A stretch of 64,000 nt of DNA from Pseudomonas sp. GM79 (GTDB lineage: Bacteria > Pseudomonadota > Gammaproteobacteria > Pseudomonadales > Pseudomonadaceae). The stretch covers positions 1-64,000 of the forward strand of contig NZ_AKJE01000031.1 of assembly GCF_000282495.1 (NCBI RefSeq). Direction: 5' to 3'. How positions within the stretch are numbered: position 1 is the first letter of the stretch; every line of letters begins with the position of its first letter. The translations under genes and the position numbers were made by a program. The notes beneath the pieces were generated by a model. The model was not told the DNA's origin, did not search any database, and saw only the letters and a list, made by a program, of their open reading frames with translations. Positions 63,406 through 64,000 of the stretch are shown here, piece after piece.

Positions 63406-63999
63406 TCAGGCTGCCTGAAACGGTTTTTTTCGTGCAGCATTGCGATCTGATCTTGCCCTTTCGTAGACCTTCCTTCTCTTCGCGGCATCGCCAATGAGCT
63501 CGACAGCGACCTGGACATCACGTAGTAGTTGTTCAGGGGGCGGGATGGGTAGTTGACGCTCTGCGGGCGTATCGTGAGCTTCAATTGCCTCGCATGACCG
63601 GTCGTAAATATCGATTAGTGTTTCCCACTCTGCTTGGGTGTGTCCGATGACTGCTCCAAAGGACTCAACAGACACGACATCGCTGAAAGGCTGCACTGTG
63701 TTGTTCATGAACTCTTCGCGGACAGCCCTTTCAATGGTGCCGCGTAATTTGCCGTATGCCCTCGTCACAACCTGTGCGCTGTCGTCGTTCATATACGTAC
63801 CAATAGTCGCTTGTATTTCTTGCGCAACCTTAGCGATATCTTCCAAACGCATTTTGCAGTTCATAGTTTCCCAGGTAAGCCCCTCGACTATCTGGCCTGG
63901 CGCGTTATCCCATCGAACGGATTTGTAGCTAGCCTCTACTCCCGCTTTCCGTTGAGCGGTATTTAGCTCTGTGAGAAATACTGCGTCATGGGTAAGCAC
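63406..63999 (-). CDS. C-terminal end of an SMC/ABC-like ATPase, cut by the window edge
   Basis: The last 197 residues of a protein that continues beyond the window. LTHDAVFLTEL at the visible N-terminus is the H-loop (switch) of ABC/SMC-type ATPases such as AAA_13/RloC-like proteins, which usually follows the D-loop. The rest is helical, ending in a basic KRRKVYERARSDRNAARKK tail. The frame is open to the last base. Such proteins are often part of DNA repair or defence systems, but here only the tail is seen. Confidence 0.6.
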   Translation of the reverse strand: MLTHDAVFLTELNTAQRKAGVEASYKSVRWDNAPGQIVEGLTWETMNCKMRLEDIAKVAQEIQATIGTYMNDDSAQVVTRAYGKLRGTIERAVREEFMNNTVQPFSDVVSVESFGAVIGHTQAEWETLIDIYDRSCEAIEAHDTPAERQLPIPPPEQLLRDVQVAVELIGDAAKRRKVYERARSDRNAARKKPFQAA

Positions 64000-64000
64000 A

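Overview
The window is a chromosomal segment of a Pseudomonas, most likely of the fluorescens/putida type. The evidence is the GC-rich core genes (glycerate kinase, an AruH-type arginine:pyruvate transaminase, a PotE-like antiporter), REP-type palindromes with the usual Pseudomonas core, and MvaT/MvaU-family H-NS-like proteins, which are typical of pseudomonads. No rRNA, tRNA or CRISPR array was seen.

Layout. 0-7 kb is core-like: glycerate kinase, a chemoreceptor, aruH, and a PotE-like antiporter with an amino-acid binding protein. From 7.2 to 33 kb the window is a mosaic of accessory modules. It is punctuated by four same-strand copies of an mvaT-like gene: intact at 7.2 and 19.4 kb, decayed at 27.6 and 32.8 kb. 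Module 1 (7.9-19.2 kb) holds a cupin gene, a Tn5053/Tn7-like transposition operon (TniA transposase, two consecutive ATPases, TniQ), a block of small unknown genes, an orphan CcdA-like antitoxin and a PIN-domain protein. Module 2 (19.8-27.5 kb) is a catabolic cluster: CitMHS transporter, SMP-30 lactonase, HMG-CoA-lyase-family enzyme, family III CoA-transferase, MFS transporter and IclR regulator, with matching 17-bp inverted operators at the divergent promoter. Module 3 (27.9-32.5 kb) pairs a class III cyclase/AAA/TPR signalling protein with a patatin-like phospholipase.

33-61.5 kb is a large catabolic region. It contains an IMPase-family phosphatase, a hotdog thioesterase, a TorF-like porin, a CoA-transferase/CitE-type lyase pair, AraC and TetR regulators, a GST, a GMC oxidoreductase, an APC permease and an MFS transporter. 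Its centre is a nine-gene minus-strand operon (56.8 to 46.5 kb): KauB/PuuC-like aldehyde dehydrogenase, ferredoxin reductase, second aldehyde dehydrogenase, GabT-like transaminase, [2Fe-2S] ferredoxin, guanidinobutyrase (GbuA)-like ureohydrolase, cytochrome P450, short-chain dehydrogenase and a SpuC-like transaminase. It ends at a clear terminator. A chemoreceptor lies upstream, and a Gdx/SugE-type guanidinium exporter with a type II NADH dehydrogenase is close by. A 17-bp palindrome of the form AACACRACAGTYGTGTT (first bases A-A/G) occurs about 100 bp before both this operon and the CoA-transferase/lyase pair, so they probably form one regulon.

My main hypothesis is that the 36-57 kb region is a P450-initiated pathway for an alkylated guanidine or agmatine compound. 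The P450 would open the alkyl group, and the transaminase, dehydrogenase and ureohydrolase set would then carry the guanidino-butyl part down to a dicarboxylate. The enzyme families are well supported; the substrate is inference.

61.5-64 kb is a decayed edge: an MbcA/ParS-type antitoxin pseudogene with an internal amber stop, two small unknown genes, and the C-terminus of an SMC/ABC-like ATPase cut by the window end.
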